From JAAXHH01 sp965248395 (GTDB taxonomy: Bacteria > JAAXHH01): 64,000 bases of DNA. The notes under the pieces are model-generated. The model was not told where the DNA came from. It ran no database searches and saw only the letters and a program-made list of their open reading frames with translations. Position numbers and translations under genes: made by a program. The DNA lies in assembly GCA_965248395.1 (NCBI GenBank), contig OZ252103.1, positions 2,108,001 through 2,172,000 of the forward strand. The letters are read 5' to 3'. Every line of letters starts with the position of its first letter. Positions within the stretch are counted from its first letter, which is position 1. Positions 8,239-16,872 of this stretch are shown here, one piece after another.

Positions 8239-9582
8239 ATGCGCCTATCAAAGCCCGCGGGTACCTCGTCCGACCATCCCTTTTCCATCAGACCCCACGC
8301 CACTCTCGTCCGGCTCTCCTTCCCCGTTCTGCTCTCTCTCATCGCGGAACCCCTTACTGGTCTCGTGGACACCGCGTTCATCAAGAGGCTTGGCGCGGAG
8401 TCCTTGGCCGCACTTGGGGTTGGCGCCGTGGCCCTTTCCGGCCTGTTCTGGGCTTTCAACTTCCTTGGGATCAGCACGCAAACCGAAGTCGCCCAGGCCG
8501 AGGGCGATGACGACCGGCCCAGGTCCGTTTCCATGAGCAGCCTTGGTATCATCATGAGCGCGGCTTTCGGGCTGCTGATCGTCGGCCTCGGCGTGCCGCT
8601 CACGTCACACCTCGCCACACTCCTTGGCGCCTCGGGCGCGATACACGAAGGGGCCGTGGACTACGTCTTCTGGCGCTGGTTCGGCGCCCCGGCCGTCCTG
8701 ATCACGCTGACGGCCAGCGGGGCCTTGCGGGGGCTCCAGGACATGCGATCGCCGCTGTGGATCGCCCTCGGCATAAACGGTATCAACATCGCGCTAGACC
8801 CGATCCTCATTTTCGGCGCGGGACCCGTACCCGCGCTGGGTATCACCGGCGCGGCTGTAGCCAGCGTCGTCGCTTACTGGGTGGGTGCGGTCTGGTCTAT
8901 CTGGATCGTCAAGCGAAAGCTCGGCTGGTCCTACCAGGTTGATTTCAGCGCGGTCGGCCGACTGATGCGGGTAGGCTCCGACCTCTTCATTCGTACCGGG
9001 GTGCTGAACATCTTTCTCCTCCTGACGACCCGCGAGGCCACACACGGCGGCGCAGATATCGGCGCCGCCCACCAGGCGATCAGACAGGTATGGATGTTCG
9101 GCACCTTCGTACTGGACGCCTTCGCCGTCACGGGCCAGAGTCTGGTCGCCTACTTCATCGGCGGCGACCAGGTGAGGAGCGCCAGGAAAGTGGCTCGTGT
9201 CGTGTGCCTGTGGAGCGTATGGTCAGGTTGCCTGCTGGGACTGGTCCTGTGGCTGGGCAGCGGGTTCGTGGTCGAACAGCTGGTGCCACCCAGCGCCGTG
9301 CCGTATTTCTATTCTGCCTGGTTGATCGCCCTTATCGTACAACCGCTGAACGCGCTGGCCTTTGCCACCGACGGACTGCACTGGGGCTCGGGAGATTACA
9401 GGTACCTGAGGAATGCGGTGATACTGGCTACCGGCGTTGGCGCGGCGGGACTGCTCGCCGGTCCCCATGCCCTGGACTGGATATGGATGATGACAGGGGC
9501 CTGGATCGGCGTCCGTGCGACCATGGGCGTGATACGAATCTGGCCAGGCGTGGGGAACAGTCCGTACAGGGTGATGGACTGA
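8239..9582 (+). CDS. MATE-family multidrug/toxin extrusion transporter (DinF-like)
   Basis: About 447 residues with roughly twelve membrane segments in two similar halves. Family signatures are LIAEPLTGLVDTAFIKRLG near the N-terminus and ALRGLQDMRSPLWIA in the middle, both typical of the DinF subgroup. These proteins export cationic compounds using sodium or proton gradients. A GTG at 8233 in the same frame lies directly behind the previous stop; the ATG at 8239 is chosen here, and neither has a clear ribosome site. It is the last gene of the plus-strand set from 4135, probably translationally linked to the oxidase gene. Confidence 0.88.
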   Translation: MRLSKPAGTSSDHPFSIRPHATLVRLSFPVLLSLIAEPLTGLVDTAFIKRLGAESLAALGVGAVALSGLFWAFNFLGISTQTEVAQAEGDDDRPRSVSMSSLGIIMSAAFGLLIVGLGVPLTSHLATLLGASGAIHEGAVDYVFWRWFGAPAVLITLTASGALRGLQDMRSPLWIALGINGINIALDPILIFGAGPVPALGITGAAVASVVAYWVGAVWSIWIVKRKLGWSYQVDFSAVGRLMRVGSDLFIRTGVLNIFLLLTTREATHGGADIGAAHQAIRQVWMFGTFVLDAFAVTGQSLVAYFIGGDQVRSARKVARVVCLWSVWSGCLLGLVLWLGSGFVVEQLVPPSAVPYFYSAWLIALIVQPLNALAFATDGLHWGSGDYRYLRNAVILATGVGAAGLLAGPHALDWIWMMTGAWIGVRATMGVIRIWPGVGNSPYRVMD

Positions 9583-9671
9583 TGGGGTCCGAGGTTTTAT
9601 TATTCATGAAACAAGGTGATGTCTCGAGTTGGAATTAACACTCAGAGCGGTATTTGACAAAAGGGACTGCC

Positions 9672-10859
9672 ATGCGTACGGCGATTCTGTTGGGAGCGGG
9701 CGCTTCGCAAGCGACCGGCTACCCGTCTACCGAATGTTTGACGAAGCAGGTTCTGTCCGGCCGGGGAGTGGTCAGACAAACCAACTCTTCATACTGTATC
9801 GATGATACCTTCGTGGCGTCGGATGATACACCCGATCCTGCAAACATAATCGATAGGGAGAATTCCGTAAAAACGCGCCTTGACAGAAACATAGTGAATT
9901 GGCTGTACGAAGCGGCGAAAAGCTACTACGCGTCCTACCATGAATATCCGAAAATCAACTATGAGGAACTGTTCTATCTGGCTGGCAAGGCGTGTGATGA
10001 TTATGCGGGAGAGATGGAGAACCCGGCGATACATTCCTTCACCCGGGATCTGAAGGATTATATCGTGACTGAGACAGCCGGTGACCGCTACAAGCCTCTT
10101 GAACTTTGCAGAGAGACCCGCAACTACATTGCCGATATAGTCTGGCAAAGTCTTGGCCGCCACGAACCGGAGCATACAATTCATCTTGAAAGGCTTGCCC
10201 GTGTCTGCCGGTCAGGTGAGGTAACAAGTATCTCAACGCTTTGCCATGACAATCACGTCGAGCGATTTCTCCGAGAATGCGACATAGTGCTTTCCGACGG
10301 ATTCTCCGAACCTGAAAACGACGTCCGTTACTGGAAAGGCGATTTCCCAGCCGCGGGAACGATACCATTCCTGAAGCTTCACGGTTCTGTGGACTGGTTT
10401 CGCTTTCGCCCTGATGGTGGGAACCTTTACGACGACAAAATCGGTATTCCGCCACCCGACGTTTTTTATGATCACACGGAGACGCCAGATGGCGACGGGC
10501 AGATAGCCGCGGATAACCGGCCCATATTGCTGATCGGCACATTCAACAAGATCTCGCAATATACTTCGGGGATGTTTCTGGACCTGCACTATCGCTTCCG
10601 GGCGACACTCGGCGAAGCGGATCAATTGGTTATCTGCGGCTACGGCTTCAGAGACAAAAGGATCAACGAGGAAATCATCGACTGGATTTACGGCAGACGC
10701 GGACGGCGGTTCGTCATCATTCACCCTTCTATTGATGAGCTCGTCAGCGATGCTCGGGGCGTAATAAGAAATCACTGGCAAAAGTTGACAGACGACAACC
10801 GTATTTTGCCTGTAAGAAAACGATTTGAAGAAACCGAGGAAGCCGATTATTTGGGTTGA
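9672..10859 (+). CDS. SIR2-like domain protein (SIR2_2 type), possible defence NADase
   Basis: About 395 residues. Features of the bacterial SIR2-like group are the N-terminal nucleotide-binding motif LLGAGAS followed by TGYPST, the segment STLCHDNHVE (about residues 188-197), LKLHGSVDWF (about 235-243) and CGYGFRDKRINEEI near the C-terminus. This domain occurs in anti-phage and other conflict proteins that bind or hydrolyse NAD+. The position usually occupied by Asn in TLN/TTN-x-D is Cys here, so activity is uncertain. The ATG at 9672 is preferred over a TTG at 9654 because AAAGGGA precedes it at proper distance. It stands alone, converging with a Sel1-repeat gene, and local codon use is less GC-biased than in its neighbours. 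Confidence 0.8.
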   Translation: MRTAILLGAGASQATGYPSTECLTKQVLSGRGVVRQTNSSYCIDDTFVASDDTPDPANIIDRENSVKTRLDRNIVNWLYEAAKSYYASYHEYPKINYEELFYLAGKACDDYAGEMENPAIHSFTRDLKDYIVTETAGDRYKPLELCRETRNYIADIVWQSLGRHEPEHTIHLERLARVCRSGEVTSISTLCHDNHVERFLRECDIVLSDGFSEPENDVRYWKGDFPAAGTIPFLKLHGSVDWFRFRPDGGNLYDDKIGIPPPDVFYDHTETPDGDGQIAADNRPILLIGTFNKISQYTSGMFLDLHYRFRATLGEADQLVICGYGFRDKRINEEIIDWIYGRRGRRFVIIHPSIDELVSDARGVIRNHWQKLTDDNRILPVRKRFEETEEADYLG

Positions 10860-10902
10860 CCTAACCAGTGTAATCGGTTTTGCAGGATGTTGCGAGGACG
10901 TG

Positions 10903-12108
10903 TCAGTCCGGAGCGGTTGTCTGCTGTATGCGCCGGTGCATTTCGGCACTGAGTTCCTGTGCCTTTTCTATTTGGCTGGGCGTCATTCGATTCCTCAATG
11001 TATTTTTCATCTCGGTAGCCGCCTGCTCTCCCTGAGCGGCGGCAAGATTGAACCAGGCATACGCTTGAACATAGTCCTCCAGGACACCCTCGCCGATGAA
11101 GTACATACCGCCGAGGAGAAATTGCGCCGAAGTGACCCCCTGTTCAGCGGCTTTCCGATACCACATGGCCGCTTCTTTGTCGTTCTCAGGGATGCCCTCG
11201 CCTTCGTCGTACATGATGGCAAGTTTAACCTGCGCATTGCCATGGCCCTGTTTAGCGGCTCTCCTGAACCACTTGACTGCCTCAGCGTCATTTTTAGGTA
11301 CGCCTTCGCCAAAGGCGTACATAACGCCAAGGTTGTACTGTGCTTGGGTATTGCCACCCTGTTCCGCATAGACCGGTTCACCGGCCAATCGGTACCATTT
11401 CGCGGCCTCGGCATCGTTTTCGGGTACGCCAAGACCGCGATCGTACAGGACGCCAAGGGCGACCTGTGCGCTACTCAAATATCCCTGTTCGGCAGCCAAT
11501 CGATACCACTTGGCGGCCTCGGCGTAATCCGTGGGCAAGTCACCTTTGCCATGTTCATAAAATCGGCCGAGGTGATACTGTGCACTGTCATCTCCCTGTT
11601 CGGCACCCAATCGATACCACTTAGCGGCCTCGGCGTCGTTTTCAGGTACCCCAAGGCCGTGATCGTACGCATAGCCAATGTTTACCTGACCTTTCATATC
11701 TCCCTGCTCGGCGGCCCTACGATACCACTTGGCAGCCTCAGCTCGATTTCTGTGTACGCCTTGGCCAAAGTCGTACATGAAGCCCAGACTGAACTGTGCG
11801 CTGGCGTGCCCCTGTTTGGCGGCCAACCGAAACCACCTGACGGACTCGACGTAATCAAATGGCAGGTCACCTTTGCCAAAGTAGTACACGAAACCGAGAT
11901 TATACTGTGCGACAGCAATTCCTTGCTCGGCGGTGGCCCGACAGGCAGCTTCAAAACCTACGAATTTCGTTGGAGGAATCCGGACTAACTGGTTATCTGT
12001 TAATTCGACCAGACACGTTTCGAGGATGTGATCGTCATTCGACTGGGCGAAGACCAGATGTGCTTGGGAGGCGGTAATACACAGGGTAAGCGCCAGTATC
12101 GTTTTCAT
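10903..12108 (-). CDS. Secreted Sel1-like repeat (SLR/TPR) protein
   Basis: A protein of 401 residues from the ATG at 12108, which starts a clear signal peptide (MKTILALTLCITASQA, cleavage likely after VFA). Eight Sel1-like repeats of 36-42 residues follow, each of the type AQ-x-x-LG-x-x-Y-x-x-G-x-GV-x-x-(N)-D-x-x-EA-x-x-W-(Y/F)-R-x-AA-x-QG. The fifth repeat carries a six-residue insertion (GEPVYAEQ region). SLR proteins act as extracytoplasmic scaffolds, for example in stress signalling or secretion control. An upstream in-frame extension to 12150 would overlap the neighbouring gene and lacks the signal peptide form. The client protein is unknown; the convergent SIR2-like gene ends 43 nt away. 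Confidence 0.88.
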   Translation of the reverse strand: MKTILALTLCITASQAHLVFAQSNDDHILETCLVELTDNQLVRIPPTKFVGFEAACRATAEQGIAVAQYNLGFVYYFGKGDLPFDYVESVRWFRLAAKQGHASAQFSLGFMYDFGQGVHRNRAEAAKWYRRAAEQGDMKGQVNIGYAYDHGLGVPENDAEAAKWYRLGAEQGDDSAQYHLGRFYEHGKGDLPTDYAEAAKWYRLAAEQGYLSSAQVALGVLYDRGLGVPENDAEAAKWYRLAGEPVYAEQGGNTQAQYNLGVMYAFGEGVPKNDAEAVKWFRRAAKQGHGNAQVKLAIMYDEGEGIPENDKEAAMWYRKAAEQGVTSAQFLLGGMYFIGEGVLEDYVQAYAWFNLAAAQGEQAATEMKNTLRNRMTPSQIEKAQELSAEMHRRIQQTTAPD

Positions 12109-12140
12109 TATTGTGGTACCTCTTTTCAGGAGTTGGCATC

Positions 12141-13871
12141 TCATCCCCACGGTAAATCCAGAGTCGGCTGGTTCGCGTACCGTTCGAGGGTGATCTCGAG
12201 CCGGGCGCCGGTACCTGGTGCGAGTCGAAGTGTGAGGTAATCGCCGGTTATCTCCACCGTGACATTGTCTACCGAAACCGATTTCAGCTTGTGTTCCCGG
12301 TAGGCGCCGCCCTGCAGGACCACCTCCGCGGGATCCACCGGGTTCAGGTTGACCAGGGTAACCGCCTCTTCTCCTTCACTGACCGTGTCCACTAGTGCCG
12401 CAACATCCTCCGGCAACCCGCACCTGCGGCTGCCAGGATCGAAATAGCGGAACATACAGTGGACCGCCTGCGCGCGCTTGGGTGCGGGACCGCCCATGGT
12501 CAATTGAAAAAGGGCGTCCGGCGCCGCCGGGTTGAAGCCGTTCGTATTGTCGGACAGGCGCGTGTCCGGCGTCATTGGATCCTGCCGGACCCATTCCGCT
12601 TTACGACGGACGGTTTCCAAATTTTCCTGAAAGGCTTGATCAGGATACCCCGGGTTTTTCCCATGCAAGTATGAAACCCACTCGTTATCCGCCACGCGCC
12701 CACGCGCGTTTTCGGACATCGACCAGTACCAGGTCTCCATCGCGCCTACACTATATGGATCCGGAGTATAGTTGTACCATCCGTCGTCCCCGTACTTGTG
12801 GGGATACGTCATGATGCCGTTCTCCTCGCGCGCGTTCCCGTTGATCAGATCGATCATCTCGCTCCACGGCGCCACGTAGGACCGGTCCCCCGTGAGCAGG
12901 AGGGCGTGGCTGAAGCCCGAAAGGCCCAGGTGTATCGTGTCGCGGTGCACGGTCTGGCCGTTCTGAGGCGCAACGGTCGTGAACCCCCATCCGTAGCACC
13001 CTCCATACCATTTACCACCGCAGGCGCCGCCAATCGTACCGTCCAGGCCGATGTTGGTAGGGATGATGCCGTTGTTGGCCCTCGTCCGTTCAACCCATGC
13101 GTCCACATATTCCAGAGTCCAGTCCCGGTACTTCTCCTCACCCGTCAGCGTATAGGCGCTGAATGCGAGTCCGGTCGCCACCATGTTCGAAGGATGATCG
13201 CCGATCACGTCCGTGTAGTCCTGGAAATGGGCCAGCATCTCGGCGTAACTCCGCTCGCCGTGAATCAGGTCGAAACGGCCTTCCTCGATGGGATCGCCCG
13301 CCCAGTCCAGGGCCGTGGCCTTCCGGAGCATGGGGCCGCGGCTTCCGTTGAACAGGCTTCGAATGATCCGGTGCTCAGGATCGTAGTTCCGGGCTTCTGG
13401 GTCCTCGTTCATGTACAGTCCCGCCCAACAGCGCAGCCGCCGCTCGTATTCGGCCGCTCCGGGGTCGCAGAGACCGAGGTCTCCGAATACCGACATGCTC
13501 TCGCCATTGTGCAGCCAGTCGAACAGGACGGGAAACTCCTTGTAATACATCCCGTCCCGCGCGAAGGGCACGTCCACCGTCTTCGCCTCGGTGTACTGGC
13601 GAATATGGCCGTCCTGGGCAAGGTTGCACCGGTTAAGCAGGTTCTCGGGTCCGCCCATCATATAGAGTAAGGGCCATCCGGTCAGGTTCTCAATGGCATC
13701 GTCGGGTCCGTCGTCGCCGCCCCAGCGGGGCACGCAGAGCATGTAACCCTTTTCGTCAAAGTAGCGGTCGTAAAAGTACTCGCAGGCCCGGGACTGGGCT
13801 TTCAGGGATTCCTTCTGCAGTAGGGCCCACGAGGGCGGCGGCATGGGGGTGTTGATGGACAGGGTGGTCAT
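12141..13871 (-). CDS. Conserved-looking 576-residue protein of unknown function, possibly alpha/alpha-toroid carbohydrate enzyme
   Basis: No family is confidently recognised. The protein is rich in Trp, Tyr and Gly motifs spaced through helical segments (for example NLTGWPLLYMMGG, DHPSNMVATGLAFSAYTLTG, GGKWYGGCYGWGF, TIHLGLSGFSHALLLTGD) in the manner of alpha/alpha-barrel glycosidases and polysaccharide lyases. The last ~90 residues (from VDTVSEGEEAVTLVNLNP) look beta-rich, like the C-terminal sandwich of such enzymes. There is no signal peptide, so it would act in the cytoplasm. Start at ATG 13871. It is followed by the Sel1-repeat gene on the same strand after 32 nt. A role in carbohydrate processing is only a structural guess. 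Confidence 0.6.
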   Translation of the reverse strand: MTTLSINTPMPPPSWALLQKESLKAQSRACEYFYDRYFDEKGYMLCVPRWGGDDGPDDAIENLTGWPLLYMMGGPENLLNRCNLAQDGHIRQYTEAKTVDVPFARDGMYYKEFPVLFDWLHNGESMSVFGDLGLCDPGAAEYERRLRCWAGLYMNEDPEARNYDPEHRIIRSLFNGSRGPMLRKATALDWAGDPIEEGRFDLIHGERSYAEMLAHFQDYTDVIGDHPSNMVATGLAFSAYTLTGEEKYRDWTLEYVDAWVERTRANNGIIPTNIGLDGTIGGACGGKWYGGCYGWGFTTVAPQNGQTVHRDTIHLGLSGFSHALLLTGDRSYVAPWSEMIDLINGNAREENGIMTYPHKYGDDGWYNYTPDPYSVGAMETWYWSMSENARGRVADNEWVSYLHGKNPGYPDQAFQENLETVRRKAEWVRQDPMTPDTRLSDNTNGFNPAAPDALFQLTMGGPAPKRAQAVHCMFRYFDPGSRRCGLPEDVAALVDTVSEGEEAVTLVNLNPVDPAEVVLQGGAYREHKLKSVSVDNVTVEITGDYLTLRLAPGTGARLEITLERYANQPTLDLPWG

Positions 13872-14331
13872 GGAGTTTGTGTCCTAAAGTTATCTGTGGA
13901 CCAATTTACCGGACGATGGTCTAGCAGAACAAAATCATCAGTCGTACAGGTAATTGCATGTAGTCAATGCTGTAATCCTGGCGTCAAACCAGCACACGGG
14001 TGGGTCCCGGGTAATGTCCCAGCAATCCCCGTCGCAGCAGATGTGGATCAACGTGGAATCCTTTCTTTTAAGGCTGTTTTCTATGGTTATCTCCCAAAGT
14101 GAAGCCGCACTGAACACCAGTTCGGTGGTTGGATTACCTAATCAATGGGTAGGGAATATCTGGCCATCCCAAAATCCTATACGTTCATTCGCAATTTTCA
14201 TTGAGCGCTTTTGTGCGAGGAAAACGTGATAATGTCATACAGAGAACTACTTCCTAGCTTTTAGGCGTCTAGCTGGCGTCGTCTGAGATGAGTCAGGATT
14301 GAACGGACGTCCGCATCCTCCACCTTTCTTA
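13872..14331 (+). other. Intergenic spacer with no recognisable gene
   Basis: This 460-nt stretch separates the start of the 576-residue protein gene from the end of the ARPP-1 gene. It is less GC-rich than the flanking genes. A short open frame (13954-14229, 91 codons) has no recognisable family features or ribosome site. A palindrome GGACGTCC lies at about 14305-14312. It should contain the promoter of the 13871 gene, but I cannot point to a convincing one. Confidence 0.5.
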
Positions 14332-15243
14332 TCACGCCGCCTTAGCGAGCCGCATCCAGAAGCAGCCGTGAACCAGCATTTCCTCATACATCAACACTTG
14401 ACCAAGCCGCTTCTTGCCACGAACGCGCAGATCGGTTCCGAGTCCTATGCCTGGAGCTTCCTCTGAGTCCATGGCGGCAAAGCGGCGGATCACCCACAGC
14501 GCTTTGTCAGCAGAAGGCGGCCCGGAATGGATGGGGCGTTCCAACAGGTGTGACCTGACAAGTGCACCCCAGTGTTGTGCCAGCAAATGCCAGGCACCGA
14601 ACAGTTCTACGGCTGTTATCCAGGGACCTTGGGACACGGCGATCCCGCACTGCCCTGGTAACGGGCCTAGGGCGGAAAGTTCCTGGGCGGCTGCGGCAAG
14701 TTTCGCATCGCGATGGTAGATCTGCCGGTGGGTTTCGACCGCTGCCTCAGTATTGGAATGTGCCTGATTGGATTGCAGCTCGTCGCGGATCTCGGACCAG
14801 ACTCTTACTTGGTCGCTCACATGGGAACGTTCCTGATCCATCGAGTCATGGACACCTTCCTGAATCATCCTGCGGATCCGCGGCGACGCATGCACTTCGT
14901 CGCGCTGGTAAGCCTGGGCTTGTCCCCAACGTCCCTCTTCCAGGCATGAGACGGGCAAGGTTCGTTCAGACCTGTGTGGAACCAGCGTAGTGGCGTTGAC
15001 CGCGCGGTTCTGCGTGCCCCCCAGGAAATGTTCGCCATCGACGATCAGGACCGGCGTGTCGGTAGGGTTGACCGCCAGCAACTCCCCCACCTGCGCGCTA
15101 TCAAGCTCGCGCACGACGATTTCCGAGGAGGGTCCCGTGGTTATCTTCGGCAGTTTGTTCCACGGGAGGTAGACGGGGAAGAAGGAAACGCCTAGTCGAG
15201 TAACGGGCGTGCCGATCGCGGCGGTCGAAAGATTCGGAATCAT
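14332..15243 (-). CDS. ARPP-1 domain protein (DUF6569)
   Basis: A 303-residue protein with the ARPP-1 (ARG and Rhodanese-Phosphatase-superfamily-associated Protein) pattern: an N-terminal strand region, then TPVLIVDGEHFLGGTQNRAV, LVPHRSERTLPVSCLEEGRW and a C-terminal half with CGIAVSQGPWITAVELFG. The core (I/V)DGE-x-x-x-G-x-x-QNR with VPVSC-x-E-x-GRW is characteristic. The biochemical role is unknown; the name reflects association with ADP-ribosylglycohydrolase and phosphatase genes in other genomes. A GGAGG site lies 7 nt before the ATG. The insertion sequence at 15344 sits about 100 nt upstream of its start and may have cut it off from its promoter. Confidence 0.75.
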   Translation of the reverse strand: MIPNLSTAAIGTPVTRLGVSFFPVYLPWNKLPKITTGPSSEIVVRELDSAQVGELLAVNPTDTPVLIVDGEHFLGGTQNRAVNATTLVPHRSERTLPVSCLEEGRWGQAQAYQRDEVHASPRIRRMIQEGVHDSMDQERSHVSDQVRVWSEIRDELQSNQAHSNTEAAVETHRQIYHRDAKLAAAAQELSALGPLPGQCGIAVSQGPWITAVELFGAWHLLAQHWGALVRSHLLERPIHSGPPSADKALWVIRRFAAMDSEEAPGIGLGTDLRVRGKKRLGQVLMYEEMLVHGCFWMRLAKAA

Positions 15244-15343
15244 CGAAGGGCCTCCTGCATGTTCCGTCCCGATATCACTGATACGGTGGTAGGAAACGAC
15301 TGCGAAATCTCTCGAAAACAGGAATGCTTGTCATATACATTAA

Positions 15344-16575
15344 GGAACCTCTGATCAAGTTTCTGGCATTGCATTTATAAATGAAGTACTATGCAATCGT
15401 TCCAAGTCCACTATTTTGCAGCGCAGTCTCACCGAACAAGCTGAAACGGGGTAGCCGTCCATGAAACAGCGTAGCTTTTCCGACATGGCCTACGATCAGA
15501 AGAAGAAAAAGACGCGCAAGGAACGCTTTCTGGGCGAGATGGACGCGGTATTGCCCTGGCCGGTCCTGCTCGCGCCAGTTCTGGAGCATTATCCGAAAGC
15601 GGGCAACGGCCGTCGTCCCATCGGGGCTTCGGTGATGCTGCGGATCTATTTCATGCAGCAATGGTACGGTCTTAGCGACCCGGCGATGGAAGACAGCCTC
15701 TACGACGTAGAATCGATGCGCCGCTTCGCCGGCGTGGATCTGAACGGCGTGCCGGACGAGACGACGATCTGCAAGTTCCGACACTTTCTGGAGGCGCACG
15801 GCCTGACCGAAACATTGTTTCGCAATACGAAGCGCTACCTTTCCGATCGGGGGATGATGATCAGCGAAGGCACGATCGTGGACGCCACGATCATCCATGC
15901 GCCGGCGTCGACGAAGAACAAGGATCGGAAAAGGGACCCCGAGATGGCCAGCACGAAGAAGGGCAACACCTTTCACTTCGGCATGAAGGCCCACGTGGGC
16001 AGCGATCCCAAGGGGCGGGTGCACAGTGTGGCGACCACCCCCGCCTCGGTGCATGACTCCCAGGTGATGGAGGCTTGTCTGCATGGAAAGGAGAAGGCCA
16101 TCTATGGCGACAAGGCCTATGCGGACGACAAGCGAAGGCAAAAGGCCCAGTCCGAAGGCGTTACCTGGCGGGTGCACCGCAAAGCAAAACGCGGCAGGCG
16201 CCTTACCTGCGCGGACCGGTCGTTCAACCGCAAGAGCAATCGCGTAAGGGCCAGGGTCGAACATCCCTTTGGGATCATCAAGCACCTGTGGGGCTATCGC
16301 AAGGTAAGATATCGAGGCTTGGCCAAGAACACCGCCCAGCTCTTCACCCTGTTCGCCCTGGCCAACTTCTATATGGCGCGGCGCGAACTGGTCGCCACAT
16401 AGGGACCGGTGCGTCCAAACCGGACGTAACAGGGCAAAACGGCTCAAAAGGACCGCATCCTGAGCCCCAATGCCCCGTCTAAACCCGTTAATCGGCTTCG
16501 CTTTCATCAGAAACGTCCGCTGTATCGACTCATATCATTCCACCCGATCGTATAGTCGGGTTGATCAGAGCTTCC
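15344..16575 (+). mobile_element. Complete IS5-family insertion sequence (1232 bp)
   Basis: The element is bounded by 15-bp terminal inverted repeats: GGAACCTCTGATCAA at 15344-15358 and TTGATCAGAGCTTCC at 16561-16575, matching at 14 of 15 positions. It is flanked by a TTAA duplication. One transposase gene fills most of its length (15461-16402). All parts needed for movement appear intact, so it may still be active. It lies between the ARPP-1 gene and the aldolase gene, in the upstream region of the former. Confidence 0.85.
15461..16402 (+). CDS. IS5-family DDE transposase
   Basis: A 313-residue transposase of the IS4/IS5 DDE group. The N-terminal domain has RRPIGASVMLRIYFMQQWYG and the DUF772-like PDETTICKFRHFLE. 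The catalytic residues are visible: D in IVDATIIHAP, D in YGDKAY and E in RVEHPFGIIK, the last within the family's Y-(2)-R-(3)-E-(6)-K style region. Length is normal for the family and there is no frameshift. It cuts and rejoins the ends of its own element. Confidence 0.93.
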   Translation: MKQRSFSDMAYDQKKKKTRKERFLGEMDAVLPWPVLLAPVLEHYPKAGNGRRPIGASVMLRIYFMQQWYGLSDPAMEDSLYDVESMRRFAGVDLNGVPDETTICKFRHFLEAHGLTETLFRNTKRYLSDRGMMISEGTIVDATIIHAPASTKNKDRKRDPEMASTKKGNTFHFGMKAHVGSDPKGRVHSVATTPASVHDSQVMEACLHGKEKAIYGDKAYADDKRRQKAQSEGVTWRVHRKAKRGRRLTCADRSFNRKSNRVRARVEHPFGIIKHLWGYRKVRYRGLAKNTAQLFTLFALANFYMARRELVAT

Positions 16576-16588
16576 TTAAATAACAAAA

Positions 16589-16600
16589 CCGCATATGCGG
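16589..16600 (-). terminator. Short palindrome flanked by A and T runs, possible terminator
   Basis: CCGCATATGCGG is a perfect 12-bp palindrome. Read on the minus strand it is followed by TTTTG and TTATTT, as in a weak intrinsic terminator. The stem can be only four base pairs around an ATAT loop, so this is uncertain. It lies just right of the insertion sequence in the 293-nt gap before the aldolase gene, where I see nothing else. Confidence 0.25.
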
Positions 16601-16872
16601 CTTTCGATGGCATGCTTCCTGGTTTCTTTGAGTCGAAACGATCGGGTCGTTTTTAATGGTATATCGCGATTCTACAAACGGCAATGAAATTGAAACCACG
16701 CCACCCTGATTTCACAGCAGTGTATTTTCAGTAAGCAGAACCTTTAACGGATATACCTTGACACCGTCAGACCGGGCACCAAATGTTGAGAGACAACAAA
16801 CGGAAACTAACCAGAAAACAGTCTACCTGTATTACATAGTCCCAACCGCCCCCTGTCCCGAAAGGATTCGGC

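Larger units (their letters stand above)
15340..16579 (+). repeat. TTAA target-site duplication flanking the insertion sequence
   Basis: TTAA occurs at 15340-15343 and again at 16576-16579, directly outside the inverted repeats. A 4-bp YTAR-type duplication is expected for IS5-group insertion. Its identity at both ends indicates that this copy transposed as an intact unit. Confidence 0.75.

Noticed and set aside
13954..14229. 91-codon plus-strand open frame in the spacer
   Set aside because: There is no ribosome site, family similarity or typical codon pattern.
15389..16507. 372-codon open frame on the minus strand inside the insertion sequence
   Set aside because: It is antisense to the transposase and crosses the element's own non-coding parts; no family match.
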